64,000 bases of DNA from Planctomycetota bacterium (lineage in GTDB: Bacteria; Planctomycetota; UBA1135; GCA-002686595). The notes under the pieces are model-generated. The model saw only the letters and a list, made by a program, of their open reading frames with translations. It did not search any database and was not told the origin of the DNA. The DNA lies in NCBI GenBank assembly GCA_026692665.1, contig JAPLOF010000015.1, forward strand, positions 181,275 to 245,274. Reading direction: 5' to 3'. A program made the translations under genes and the position numbers. Numbering within the stretch: the stretch's first letter is position 1; each line of letters opens with the position of its first letter. This document shows positions 44,287 through 52,265 of this stretch, piece by piece.

Positions 44287-45845
44287 GTCGCCCCCGCGAT
44301 GAGTTCCTGGTAGTCGTCGAAGTCGTCGTCCTCGTAGTCGTACTCGAGGTCGAGCGTCCAGGCGGTGGCGATCTTCCGGCGCAAGCGCCCGTACCAGACG
44401 CGCACGTCGTCGCGCTCCACGTCCTGGGCGACGTCGTACTTGTAGAGCGCGTAGGAGGAGCCCGCCGAAGCACGCCACTTCGAGTCGGGCGTCCAGGTCA
44501 GGTCGACGCCCCAGGTGTCGATGTCCTGGTCGTCGCTGTTCCAGGTGTCGCCGGTCAGCGAGAGGTCCAGGCCGTGCGCCAGGATGTCCGAGATCACGAA
44601 CGTGGCGTAGGCGCGCTCGTACCCGTGGTTCAGCCGGTTCTCGTCGCCGTCGTCCTCGAGGTCGCGCAAGTCGCCGCCCAGGTCGAGGCGCAGGCTGTCG
44701 GTCAGCGCCTTCGAGACGAGCAACCGGTACTGCCCATAGGGCTGGTACTCCTGGAGCGTCGCGTAGAACGGATCGAATTCGTAGGCGAAGTCGGCTTGCG
44801 GGTTCAGCAGGCGGTAGTAGCCGGCCTGCACCATCAGGTCCCCTTCGCCGTCGTCGTAGGTCGCGCGCACGCGCACGTCGCGGCTCTCTTCTTCGAGCAT
44901 CGTGTAGGCCGCGTCGACGAGGACGTGCGCGCCCATGCGTTGCCACAGCGCGAGTCCGAGCAGGTCGTTGTAGAAGCCCGTCGGATCCGCGTCCTGGTGA
45001 AGGTGCATCCAGTCGGCTCGCACGCGTCCGCCCGTCCACGGGCGCGCCTCGGTCCAGGCCCCCACGATCTGGTCGCCGATCGAGGTCGCGTCGTAGAGCC
45101 GAACGGGGACGCCGCCGTAGGCGCCCGCCACGACTTTGGAAGCGCCGATCGGCTGGGATTCGACCCGCAGGCCGTCGTATTGCGCGTATTCCGGCGTCGC
45201 ATAGTCGATCTGGCGGCCGACGCGCACGCTCACGGGCGCGTCGAACGGGCGGTGGAAGTCGACCGAAGCTTCGTAGAGATCGAGGTGCGCGGAGCTGCCG
45301 TATGTGTCCTGAAGGCTGCCGAAAACCTGCTGCGAATCCGGGTCTCCCTGACCGTCGATGTCGGCGCTCAGTCGTCCCAGGAAGTGGCCCGTCACCCGGT
45401 CCTGGCGGGCATCGCCGACGTCGAGCGCCAGCACGCCGTAGACATCCTGGTCGTGCGCGTCCCCGCTCTTGCGCGCGCGCCATTCGCCGGTGAACGAACC
45501 GTGCAGTCCGAGGCCGTCGTCCGCAGCCGCACCTTGCGCCCCCGCACCGGGAGGCGCGGCGGACTCGGCGCCCAGTGCCCCGGCCGGTTCGGACTGTGGC
45601 GCAGAGACGGCGGGAACCTGCGCCCCGGTCGCGATCGCGGGCGGCGGCTTCGCCTCGGCCGCGCCCGCGGAGGAGGCCGCCGGGGGCGCAGCGTTTCGCT
45701 TCTCGCTCGCTCCCTCAGGGTCGATCGCCGCCGACCGGCAACTCCACCCTCCGGCCACCAGAGCCGCGAACGCTCCACTCTGCGCAACTCGGCGCCATGG
45801 AGACGGGCGCCTGCAGGGGCCAGCATTCGGGGTGAGAATCGTCAT
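44274..45845 (-). CDS. Outer-membrane beta-barrel of the electron conduit
   Basis: 523 residues from ATG 45845. The N-terminus is basic, then hydrophobic (GAFAALVAGG), then an Ala/Pro-rich linker to residue ~115. The mature part alternates polar and hydrophobic residues in many strands (LHGSFTGEWRARKSG, ASVDFHRPF, VSVRVGRQIDYATPEYAQYD, TWTLDLEYDYED) and ends ATWHF, with the C-terminal Phe of outer-membrane barrels. It heads the operon and overlaps the 13-heme gene. By context it is the porin of a porin-cytochrome complex. It does not show an obvious MtrB N-terminal CXXC motif, so it is a functional analogue at most. Confidence 0.75.
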   Translation of the reverse strand: MTILTPNAGPCRRPSPWRRVAQSGAFAALVAGGWSCRSAAIDPEGASEKRNAAPPAASSAGAAEAKPPPAIATGAQVPAVSAPQSEPAGALGAESAAPPGAGAQGAAADDGLGLHGSFTGEWRARKSGDAHDQDVYGVLALDVGDARQDRVTGHFLGRLSADIDGQGDPDSQQVFGSLQDTYGSSAHLDLYEASVDFHRPFDAPVSVRVGRQIDYATPEYAQYDGLRVESQPIGASKVVAGAYGGVPVRLYDATSIGDQIVGAWTEARPWTGGRVRADWMHLHQDADPTGFYNDLLGLALWQRMGAHVLVDAAYTMLEEESRDVRVRATYDDGEGDLMVQAGYYRLLNPQADFAYEFDPFYATLQEYQPYGQYRLLVSKALTDSLRLDLGGDLRDLEDDGDENRLNHGYERAYATFVISDILAHGLDLSLTGDTWNSDDQDIDTWGVDLTWTPDSKWRASAGSSYALYKYDVAQDVERDDVRVWYGRLRRKIATAWTLDLEYDYEDDDFDDYQELIAGATWHF

Positions 45846-46105
45846 GGGCCACGGCAGGCCCAGGCATTCTGCTCCCCACCGGCGTAGAGACCCCATACGA
45901 CAGAGTGCGTAGTGGCTCCGGGCGATGGAGCGCAGATCGAATGGCCATCCCGTGTCCTTCACCGTGATCGCTCGCGCGACACGCGGAACGTAGTGGCCGA
46001 GATGCGAGCGGGAAACTAACGTGCGGAGGTGCAGCCTCGTCGTCGCACGGCGCGATCGCGACGCGCGTCGTCCAGTTCCCCCGGCGTGAACCGCCACCGA
46101 ATCCG

Positions 46106-47569
46106 ATGAGCTCGAACCAGCCTCCTGCGGAGCCTTCTCCCGCCTCGCCGAGCGCCCGCCCGTTCCTGGTGCTGTTGACGAGCCACTGGATCAGCTGGGT
46201 CGGCTGCGCGCTGATCCTGACCGCCCTCTCGACCTGGCTGTTCCTGCTGCCGCAGCAGTCGCGTGGCGGCTCGGACAACCCGTACCTCGGCCTGCTGTCC
46301 TGGGCGATCGTGCCCGCCGTGTTCTTCGCCGGCCTCGCCCTCGTGCCGGTCGGAGCCTGGCTGGCGCGGCGGCGCGTGCAGAGCCGATTGGCCGCGGTCG
46401 TGGACAAGAAGACGGCCTGGACGCGATTTGCGGTGGTTTTCGGCGTCGCCACCCTCGCCAACCTGGCCGTCGGCACGCAGGTCACCTACCGCGCGGTCCA
46501 CCACATGGAGACGCCGCAGTTCTGCGGCTCCTGCCACGTGATGACGCCCGAGGCGCGCACCCACGTCGATTCGCCGCACTCGCAGGTCACCTGCGCGGAG
46601 TGCCACGTCGGCGACGGTGCCAGCGGGTGGGTTGCGAGCAAGGTCAGCGGCACCCGCCAGTTCATCGACAACCTCAGGGACTCCTACCACAAGCCGATCC
46701 CCTCCGGCCTGGCCACGGACCGCATCATCCCGGCCAAGCAGACCTGCGAGGAGTGCCACTGGCGCACGCGACCCGGCGACGTGAACGTGCGGGTGATCAA
46801 CACCTTCGCGGAGGACGAGGAGAACAGCCTGAGCCAGACCGTGCTGACTCTGCACGTCGGCGGGAGCGTCCTGGGCGGCATCCACGGCCGCCACCTCGAC
46901 GAGGATCTGGAGATCAACTTCGCCTCGACGGACCCCGTGCGTCAGGACATCGTCTGGGTCGAGTCGCGCAACAAGCGCACGGGCGAGACCAAGACCTACA
47001 CGAAGTCCGGCACGACGCCGGAACAGGTCGCCGGCCTGAAGAAGATCACGATGCAGTGCATCGACTGCCACAACCGGCCCGCGCACAAGTTCCAGCTGCC
47101 GGGCCGCGCCCTGGACTCCGCGCTGGCGGGCGGTTCGTTGCCGACGACGCTGCCCTTCCTGAAGAAGACCGCGATGGCCCTGCTCCAAGCCGGGTACGCG
47201 AGCCAGGACGAGGCCGCGCAGAAGATCCCGGCCGGCCTGCTCGACACCTATCGCCGCGACCATGCGGACGTGTACGCCCAGCGCGAATCCGAGATCGCGG
47301 CAGCCGGCGCGGTGCTGGCCACGATCCACAACCGCAACGTGTACCCCGAGCTCAAGGTGACGTGGGGCACGTACCCGGACAACATCGGCCACACCGACTT
47401 CCCCGGTTGCTTCCGCTGCCACGACGGCGATCACGTCACGGCGGAGGGCAAGGCGATCACGAACAACTGCTTCGCCTGCCACTTCAGCGCGGCGCTCGAC
47501 GAGACGGCGCCGGAGATCCTGCAGACGCTGGGTCTCGAGAAGGTCCTGGCGAAAGCGCGGAAGAAGTAG
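46106..47569 (+). CDS. NapC/NirT-like hexaheme inner-membrane cytochrome c
   Basis: 487 residues from ATG 46106. Three membrane helices are seen within residues ~20-130. Six CXXCH sites follow: CGSCH, CAECH, CEECH, CIDCH, CFRCH and CFACH. The first ones lie in NapC/NirT context (MTPEARTHVDSPHSQVTCAECH, split: MTPEARTHVDSPHSQ). Such proteins oxidise quinol and donate electrons to periplasmic cytochromes (the role of CymA in Shewanella). It is divergent from the barrel-cytochrome operon, with 260 bp between the starts, so shared regulation is likely. It probably feeds the conduit. Confidence 0.88.
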   Translation: MSSNQPPAEPSPASPSARPFLVLLTSHWISWVGCALILTALSTWLFLLPQQSRGGSDNPYLGLLSWAIVPAVFFAGLALVPVGAWLARRRVQSRLAAVVDKKTAWTRFAVVFGVATLANLAVGTQVTYRAVHHMETPQFCGSCHVMTPEARTHVDSPHSQVTCAECHVGDGASGWVASKVSGTRQFIDNLRDSYHKPIPSGLATDRIIPAKQTCEECHWRTRPGDVNVRVINTFAEDEENSLSQTVLTLHVGGSVLGGIHGRHLDEDLEINFASTDPVRQDIVWVESRNKRTGETKTYTKSGTTPEQVAGLKKITMQCIDCHNRPAHKFQLPGRALDSALAGGSLPTTLPFLKKTAMALLQAGYASQDEAAQKIPAGLLDTYRRDHADVYAQRESEIAAAGAVLATIHNRNVYPELKVTWGTYPDNIGHTDFPGCFRCHDGDHVTAEGKAITNNCFACHFSAALDETAPEILQTLGLEKVLAKARKK

Positions 47570-47750
47570 GCCGTACCCACCGTGCGCTCCGCGCATCCGC
47601 ACTTGTGCGGACGCGGGCCTGCCCGTGGGCCCCGTGACAATGAGGGGAGTGAGCCGACCCGGAGCGACGCGCCTCGGGAGGACGCGTGTGTTCCCTGACC
47701 TGTTCTTCATCGGCCCGTGATCCCATGGCGGCTCCCGCGGAGCCGATGCG

Positions 47751-49670
47751 ATGACGACCCTTCCGACCACGACGCCCGATCGAACGACGCGCGAGTCCAG
47801 CTCGCCGCGCTGCGAACCCTCGTTCGTGGAGTGGATCCGCGAGCTCACCGACCTGCGCGAGGACATGCTCCGCCACGAGTCGGCGGGGCTGGCACGCGCC
47901 GGCTCGCTGCATCCGGCGCATCGACTGGGCGCGAGCAACCTCCTCCACTATCTCGCGCTGCGCAGCCGGGATGTCCGGCCGCTGCAGGAGCGCCTCATGG
48001 CGCTGGGCCTGTCTTCACTCGGGCGGTCCGAAGCACACGCATTGGCGACTCTCGACGCCGTGCTCGGAGTGCTGAAGCGCCTGGCCGGCGAAGCGCCGGC
48101 CGCTTCGGACGCTGAATCCTCAGGCCCCAACTTCGAGGATGGCGCGCGTCTCCTGGAGGCACACGCCGAGGCTCTGCTCGGACCGCCTCGCCCCAATCGC
48201 GGCGTGCGCATCCTGGTGACGATGCCGAGCAGCGCGGCCGAGGACACTTCGCTGGCACGCACGCTGCTCGAGAGCGGCATGGACTGCGCTCGCATCAACT
48301 GCGCGCACGACGATGCGGCGAGTTGGAAGCGCACGATCGAGAACCTGCGCCACGCCGAGCGGCTGACGGGACGCCGCTGCCGGGTGCTGATGGACCTGGC
48401 GGGACCGAAGCTGCGCACGGGACCGATCGAGCCCGGGCCGTCGGTGATCAAGATCCGGCCCGATCGCGATCCGCTGGGCCGCGTCGTGCGCAAGGCGCGC
48501 GTCTGGCTCACGGACGCCGCGAATCCGGCTGCCGCGCCCGGTGCCTGCGACGCCGTGCTGCCGGTCGAAAGCGCCGAGCTCGCCGAGCTCGGCGAGAACG
48601 AGGTGATCGAACTCGTCGACGCCCGGGGCTCGTCGCGGCGGCTCGAGGTCGTGCGCGCGCTGAAAGGCGGCGTCTGGGCCGACGTGGCGGCCACGACCTA
48701 CGTCGTGCCCGGGACCACGCTGCGGCGGATCGAGGGGAAGGAGCGCCGCGATTTCGGTCGCGTGGCGACGTTGCCGGCGCGCGAAGGATTCCTCGTCCTC
48801 GCGCGCGGCGACACCCTGCTCCTGACCCGATCTCAGGAACCGGGGCGCGGCGCCGAACGCGACGCGATCGGCCGGATCCTGGCTGCCGCGCGCGTGGGCT
48901 GCACGTTGCCCGAAGCTCTGGACCGCGTGCGCGTCGGCGAGCCCGTGTGGCTCGACGACGGACGCATCGGGTGCCGGGTCCGAGCCGTCGCGGCGGACCA
49001 CGTCGCGCTGGAGGTGACGCACGCTCGCGACGCCGGCGAGAAGTTGCGCGGCGACAAGGGCATCAACCTGCCCCAGACGGACCTGGGATTGCCGGCCCTC
49101 ACCGAGAAGGACCACCAGGACCTCGAGTTCGTCGCGGCCCATGCCGACGCGGTCTCGCTCTCCTTCGTCCACGAGCCCGAGGACGTGGTCGAATTGCAGA
49201 GCCGTCTGCGCGAACTCGGGCACGAGGACCTGGGCATCGTGCTGAAGATCGAGACCCGCCGCGCCTTCGAGCGCTTGCCGCAGTTGCTCCTGGCGGCGAT
49301 GGGCAGTCGCGCCTGCGGCGTGATGATCGCGCGCGGCGATCTGGCCGTCGAATGCGGCTTCGAGCGACTCGCCGAGGTCCAGGAGGAGATCCTCTGGCTG
49401 TGTGAGGCGGCCCACGTCCCGGTGATCTGGGCGACGCAGGTCCTCGAGAGCCTCGCCCAGGACGGACGCCCGTCGCGCGCAGAGATCACCGATGCGGCCA
49501 TGGCCGAGCGCGCCGAGTGCGTGATGCTCAACAAGGGTCCGCACATCGCGACCGCCCTGCAGGTCCTGGACGACATCCTCGAGCGCATGGAAGGACACCA
49601 GCGCAAGAAGAGCGCACTGCTCCGGCCGCTGCAGCTCGCATCCCACATCCTGGACGGGCAGGGGACCTAG
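47751..49670 (+). CDS. Pyruvate kinase-like protein with long N-terminal extension
   Basis: 639 residues from ATG 47751; classical pyruvate kinases have ~470. Residues 1-145 are an extra helical domain. The barrel starts near 148 (VRILVTMPSSAAED, GMDCARINCAHDD), continues with VLMDLAGPKLRTGP, a large B-domain insertion (residues ~230-430), KGINLPQTDLGLPALTEKD, DAVSLSFVHEPEDV, VLKIETRRAFERLP, MIARGDLAVECGFERLAEVQ and WATQVLESLAQDGRPSRAEITDA. Lys and Glu of the active site are retained. The usual C-terminal allosteric domain is absent. This matches a pyruvate kinase-like subgroup with N-terminal extension; activity as a true pyruvate kinase is likely but not certain. Confidence 0.82.
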   Translation: MTTLPTTTPDRTTRESSSPRCEPSFVEWIRELTDLREDMLRHESAGLARAGSLHPAHRLGASNLLHYLALRSRDVRPLQERLMALGLSSLGRSEAHALATLDAVLGVLKRLAGEAPAASDAESSGPNFEDGARLLEAHAEALLGPPRPNRGVRILVTMPSSAAEDTSLARTLLESGMDCARINCAHDDAASWKRTIENLRHAERLTGRRCRVLMDLAGPKLRTGPIEPGPSVIKIRPDRDPLGRVVRKARVWLTDAANPAAAPGACDAVLPVESAELAELGENEVIELVDARGSSRRLEVVRALKGGVWADVAATTYVVPGTTLRRIEGKERRDFGRVATLPAREGFLVLARGDTLLLTRSQEPGRGAERDAIGRILAAARVGCTLPEALDRVRVGEPVWLDDGRIGCRVRAVAADHVALEVTHARDAGEKLRGDKGINLPQTDLGLPALTEKDHQDLEFVAAHADAVSLSFVHEPEDVVELQSRLRELGHEDLGIVLKIETRRAFERLPQLLLAAMGSRACGVMIARGDLAVECGFERLAEVQEEILWLCEAAHVPVIWATQVLESLAQDGRPSRAEITDAAMAERAECVMLNKGPHIATALQVLDDILERMEGHQRKKSALLRPLQLASHILDGQGT

Positions 49671-49780
49671 CCGCCGGTGCCTCCCACCGGTGTCGCGAGG
49701 CGACGACCTTTCATGGACCGGGGAAGCCTCACGCATCGCCGGCGGCGAGCGGCTATCCTCCGCGCCCCCCCCCGGGACGC

Positions 49781-50308
49781 ATGTCCGCCGAAGACGACCT
49801 CCTCGACGCGAACCTCAAGTACGCCCACGACGGATTCGCGGGGCCGTTGCCCCTCGCGCCAGCGCGTCACCTGGCGATCGTGGCCTGCATGGACTCGCGC
49901 ATGCCCATCTTCGCGATCCTGGGCTTGCGCTCGGGCGAAGCGCACATCCTGCGCAACGCCGGCGGCGTCGTGACGGACGACGTGATCCGGTCCCTGATCA
50001 TCTCCCAACGGTTGATGGGAACGCGCGAGATCGTCCTCGTCCACCACACCGACTGCGGCCTGACCAAGATCAGCGAGGACACGCTGCGCGCCGAGCTCGA
50101 GCGCGACACGGGCATCCGTCCGCGCTTCGCGTTCGAGTCGTTCCAGGACCCCTACGCCGACGTGCGCCAGTCCATCCGGCGACTCCAGACGTCGCCGTTC
50201 CTCAAGTACCGCGACCGCATCCGCGGGTTCGTCTACGACGTCTCCTCCGGACTGCTCCGGGAGGTCGAGCCGCCCGACGCCTCCGTGCCGTTCGTGGCGG
50301 ATCTCTGA
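49781..50308 (+). CDS. Beta-class carbonic anhydrase
   Basis: 175 residues from ATG 49781, which is 110 bp after the pyruvate kinase-like gene. Zinc ligands are visible: Cys and Asp in ACMDSRM and His/Cys in VHHTDCGL, with RNAGG in between, as in compact beta-carbonic anhydrases (plant-type/clade D-like). Cytosolic, no signal peptide. It interconverts CO2 and bicarbonate, which fits the carboxylation demand around pyruvate. A run of nine C (49765-49773) lies just before the start and may lower translation or vary in length. Confidence 0.9.
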   Translation: MSAEDDLLDANLKYAHDGFAGPLPLAPARHLAIVACMDSRMPIFAILGLRSGEAHILRNAGGVVTDDVIRSLIISQRLMGTREIVLVHHTDCGLTKISEDTLRAELERDTGIRPRFAFESFQDPYADVRQSIRRLQTSPFLKYRDRIRGFVYDVSSGLLREVEPPDASVPFVADL

Positions 50309-50672
50309 CCGGCGCGCGGCGCGACGACCGGCGGGTCGCGACGATGGATCGAGCGCGGCCCCGGACGCGGCCACGCGACGGGGCCTCGTTCCGCCGGTCT
50401 CCGGGTGGGCACGGAAATCGGCTCCCTGGAAAGGCGGGTGGCTGCACCCCCAGTGTGGGTCCCGCTCCTGGAGCGGCCCCCCCCCGGGGCTTCCTGGGCC
50501 GAGTCCACGACCGCGCGTGCCAACCTCGACGGGCATTTCCGGCTTTTCCGTCCAGGCAGCACGCCCCCGGGCCCTGCCCTGGTGGCCCGATCTCCCGCCG
50601 GGCGCCTGGCCGCGACCGCGGCCGCGGCGCGGGCGGGTTCCAGAACCCCACCACCTCCTCGACCCTCCTCCC
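50309..50672. other. Intergenic region
   Basis: 364 bp. It holds a C9 tract (50477-50485), a small GGGTG/CACCC hairpin (50436-50449) and a GCTCC/GGAGC palindrome near 50465. No gene is recognised. Confidence 0.45.
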
Positions 50673-51245
50673 ATGAAGCTGATCCGAGTCGTCTGCGCCC
50701 TCCTCGTCCTCGTGACCTTCGCCGCGAACCCGGCCTGGAGCCAGATCTCCCAGTTCTGCTTCGGCGACGGGTCCTCGGCCAGCGGCCCGTGCCCGTGCGG
50801 CAACGTCAGCGCGCCGTCGACAGGCGGCTGCCTGAACTCGCTCGGATCGCCCGGCGTGCTCACCGCCTTCGGGATGGGCGCGAACCCGATCGTGACCGCC
50901 GACATCTCGGGCAACAACCGGATCACGCTCGCCGGCTCGGGGATGCCCAACGCGATGTGCGTCTACTTCCAGGGTTCGCCGGTCGCTCCCGTCCTCTTCG
51001 GCGACGGCGTGCGCTGCGTGAACAACCCGTTCCAAGTCCAACTCGGTACCCGCACGAACGTGGCGGGCGCCTCCTTCGTCGGCGGCACGCCGGGTCCGGC
51101 GATCTCGCTCCAGGGCGCGGTCAACACGCCGCTCCCCGCGCCGTGCACCCGCGCGTACCAGTGCTGGTACCGCAACGCCGCGACCTTCTGCACGCCGGCC
51201 ACGTTCAACATGACGAACGGGGTCCTCATCACCTGGGTCCCCTGA
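50673..51245 (+). CDS. Secreted stand-alone C-terminal module protein (copy A)
   Basis: 190 residues from ATG 50673. The signal peptide ends near residue 23 (NPAWSQ). The rest is only the cysteine-rich module found at the C-terminus of the large secreted proteins here: FCFGDGSS, CPCGN, GCLNS, GSGMPNAMCVYFQG, FGDGVRC, VQLGTRTNVAG, AYQCWYRNAATFCTPATF and the end ITWVP. It is roughly three quarters identical by eye to the next gene and has the same length, so the two arose by duplication. The conserved post-stop element follows. Possibly a binding subunit or a decoy of the module receptor. Confidence 0.88.
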   Translation: MKLIRVVCALLVLVTFAANPAWSQISQFCFGDGSSASGPCPCGNVSAPSTGGCLNSLGSPGVLTAFGMGANPIVTADISGNNRITLAGSGMPNAMCVYFQGSPVAPVLFGDGVRCVNNPFQVQLGTRTNVAGASFVGGTPGPAISLQGAVNTPLPAPCTRAYQCWYRNAATFCTPATFNMTNGVLITWVP

Positions 51246-51565
51246 CATGGATGGACCTGTCGACTCCGGTTGACGGGTTCGTTCGCGTTTCCATGTTCGA
51301 GGCTCGGTCTGCCTCTGGCATTCCGGGCCTCGAGTGTGTCTGGGCTGGCGCGCTCGGCCGGTAGGAGGCCTTCGGGCTCACCGACCTATCGGGATCCTCT
51401 GCACCGGGATACCGTGGGATCCGCGAGGAAGGCCCTGCGTTTCGGCCCTCCGCGCGTGTCCCCCTACGATCCTGCTCGCTTTCTGCTCCGCGAGCGGCCG
51501 TGTTCCCGTCGCAGCCGACGCGCGGACGGAACTTCCACTTCGAAATCACGATCCAGGCCCCCTCC
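51246..51565. other. Intergenic region between duplicates
   Basis: 320 bp between the two stand-alone module genes. It holds post-stop element copy 2 at its left end and presumably the promoter of copy B. Nothing else is recognised. Confidence 0.5.
51247..51280 (+). repeat. Conserved post-stop element, copy 2 (12-bp stem-loop)
   Basis: Starts 2 bp after the stop at 51245 with ATGGATGGACCTGTC, as at 7490. RNA 51253-51264 pairs with 51269-51280, including G-U pairs, around a 4-nt loop. It differs from copy 1 at five of the aligned positions, and the pairing is kept at each. Confidence 0.6.
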
Positions 51566-52138
51566 ATGAAGCTCAACCGACTGCTCGGCGCCCTCCTCTT
51601 CCTCGTCACCTGCGCGGCGAACCCGGCGTGGAGCCAGATCTCCCAGTTCTGCTTCGGAGACGGATCCGCCGCCAGCGGCCCGTGCCCGTGCGGCAACATC
51701 AGCGCGCCGATGACGGGCGGGTGCCTCAACTCGCTCGGCACGCCGGGCGTCCTCACGGCCTTCGCGATGGGCGCCCTTCCGAGCGTGAGCGCCGACATCT
51801 CGGGCAACAACCGGCTGACGCTCGCCGGTTCGGGGATGCCCAACGCGGCCTGCCGCTACTTCCAAGGCACGGCGACCCTTCCCGCACTCTTCGGGGACGG
51901 CATCCGCTGCGTGAACAACCCGCTCCAGGTTCAGCTCGGAACCCGGATCAACGTGGCCGGAGCTTCGTTCGTCGGCGGTTCTCCCGGCCCGGCGATCGCG
52001 TTGCAGGGCGCCTTGGCCACGCCGCTCATCGCGCCGATCACGATGTCGTACCAATGCTGGTACCGCAACAACGCGGCATTCTGCACGCCGGCGCTGTTCA
52101 ACATGACCAACGCAGTCAGCATCGTCTGGGCTCCCTGA
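51566..52138 (+). CDS. Secreted stand-alone C-terminal module protein (copy B)
   Basis: 190 residues from ATG 51566. The signal peptide (MKLNRLLGALLFLVTCAANP) is nearly that of copy A. The mature part is the cysteine-rich module ending IVWAP. It lacks the copy-A cysteine near residue 155 (APITMSYQCWYR versus APCTRAYQCWYR) and has NAAC for NAMC. It is not followed by the post-stop element; instead a long bidirectional hairpin lies between it and the convergent selenoprotein gene. Exported; function unknown. Confidence 0.88.
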   Translation: MKLNRLLGALLFLVTCAANPAWSQISQFCFGDGSAASGPCPCGNISAPMTGGCLNSLGTPGVLTAFAMGALPSVSADISGNNRLTLAGSGMPNAACRYFQGTATLPALFGDGIRCVNNPLQVQLGTRINVAGASFVGGSPGPAIALQGALATPLIAPITMSYQCWYRNNAAFCTPALFNMTNAVSIVWAP

Positions 52139-52213
52139 GGGCCCGGACGGGAACGACAGCGCCCCGGCGCGCGGCTCTCCGCAGGCGGAGCGCGAAGCCA
52201 GGCACGTACGAAA

Positions 52214-52244
52214 GCGCGGCCGCGACTCGTCGTCGCGGCCGCGC
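52214..52244. terminator. Bidirectional terminator
   Basis: A perfect 13-bp stem (52214-52226 with 52232-52244) has AAA before and CTTT after it. It lies between convergent genes ending at 52138 and 52266, so it can terminate both. Confidence 0.7.
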
Positions 52245-52265
52245 CTTTCGATGGGCCTCGCTGCG

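Noticed and set aside
51246..51565. Insertion sequence remnant around the post-stop element
   Set aside because: No terminal inverted repeats, target duplication or transposase motif are visible; the conserved part is only ~34 bp.
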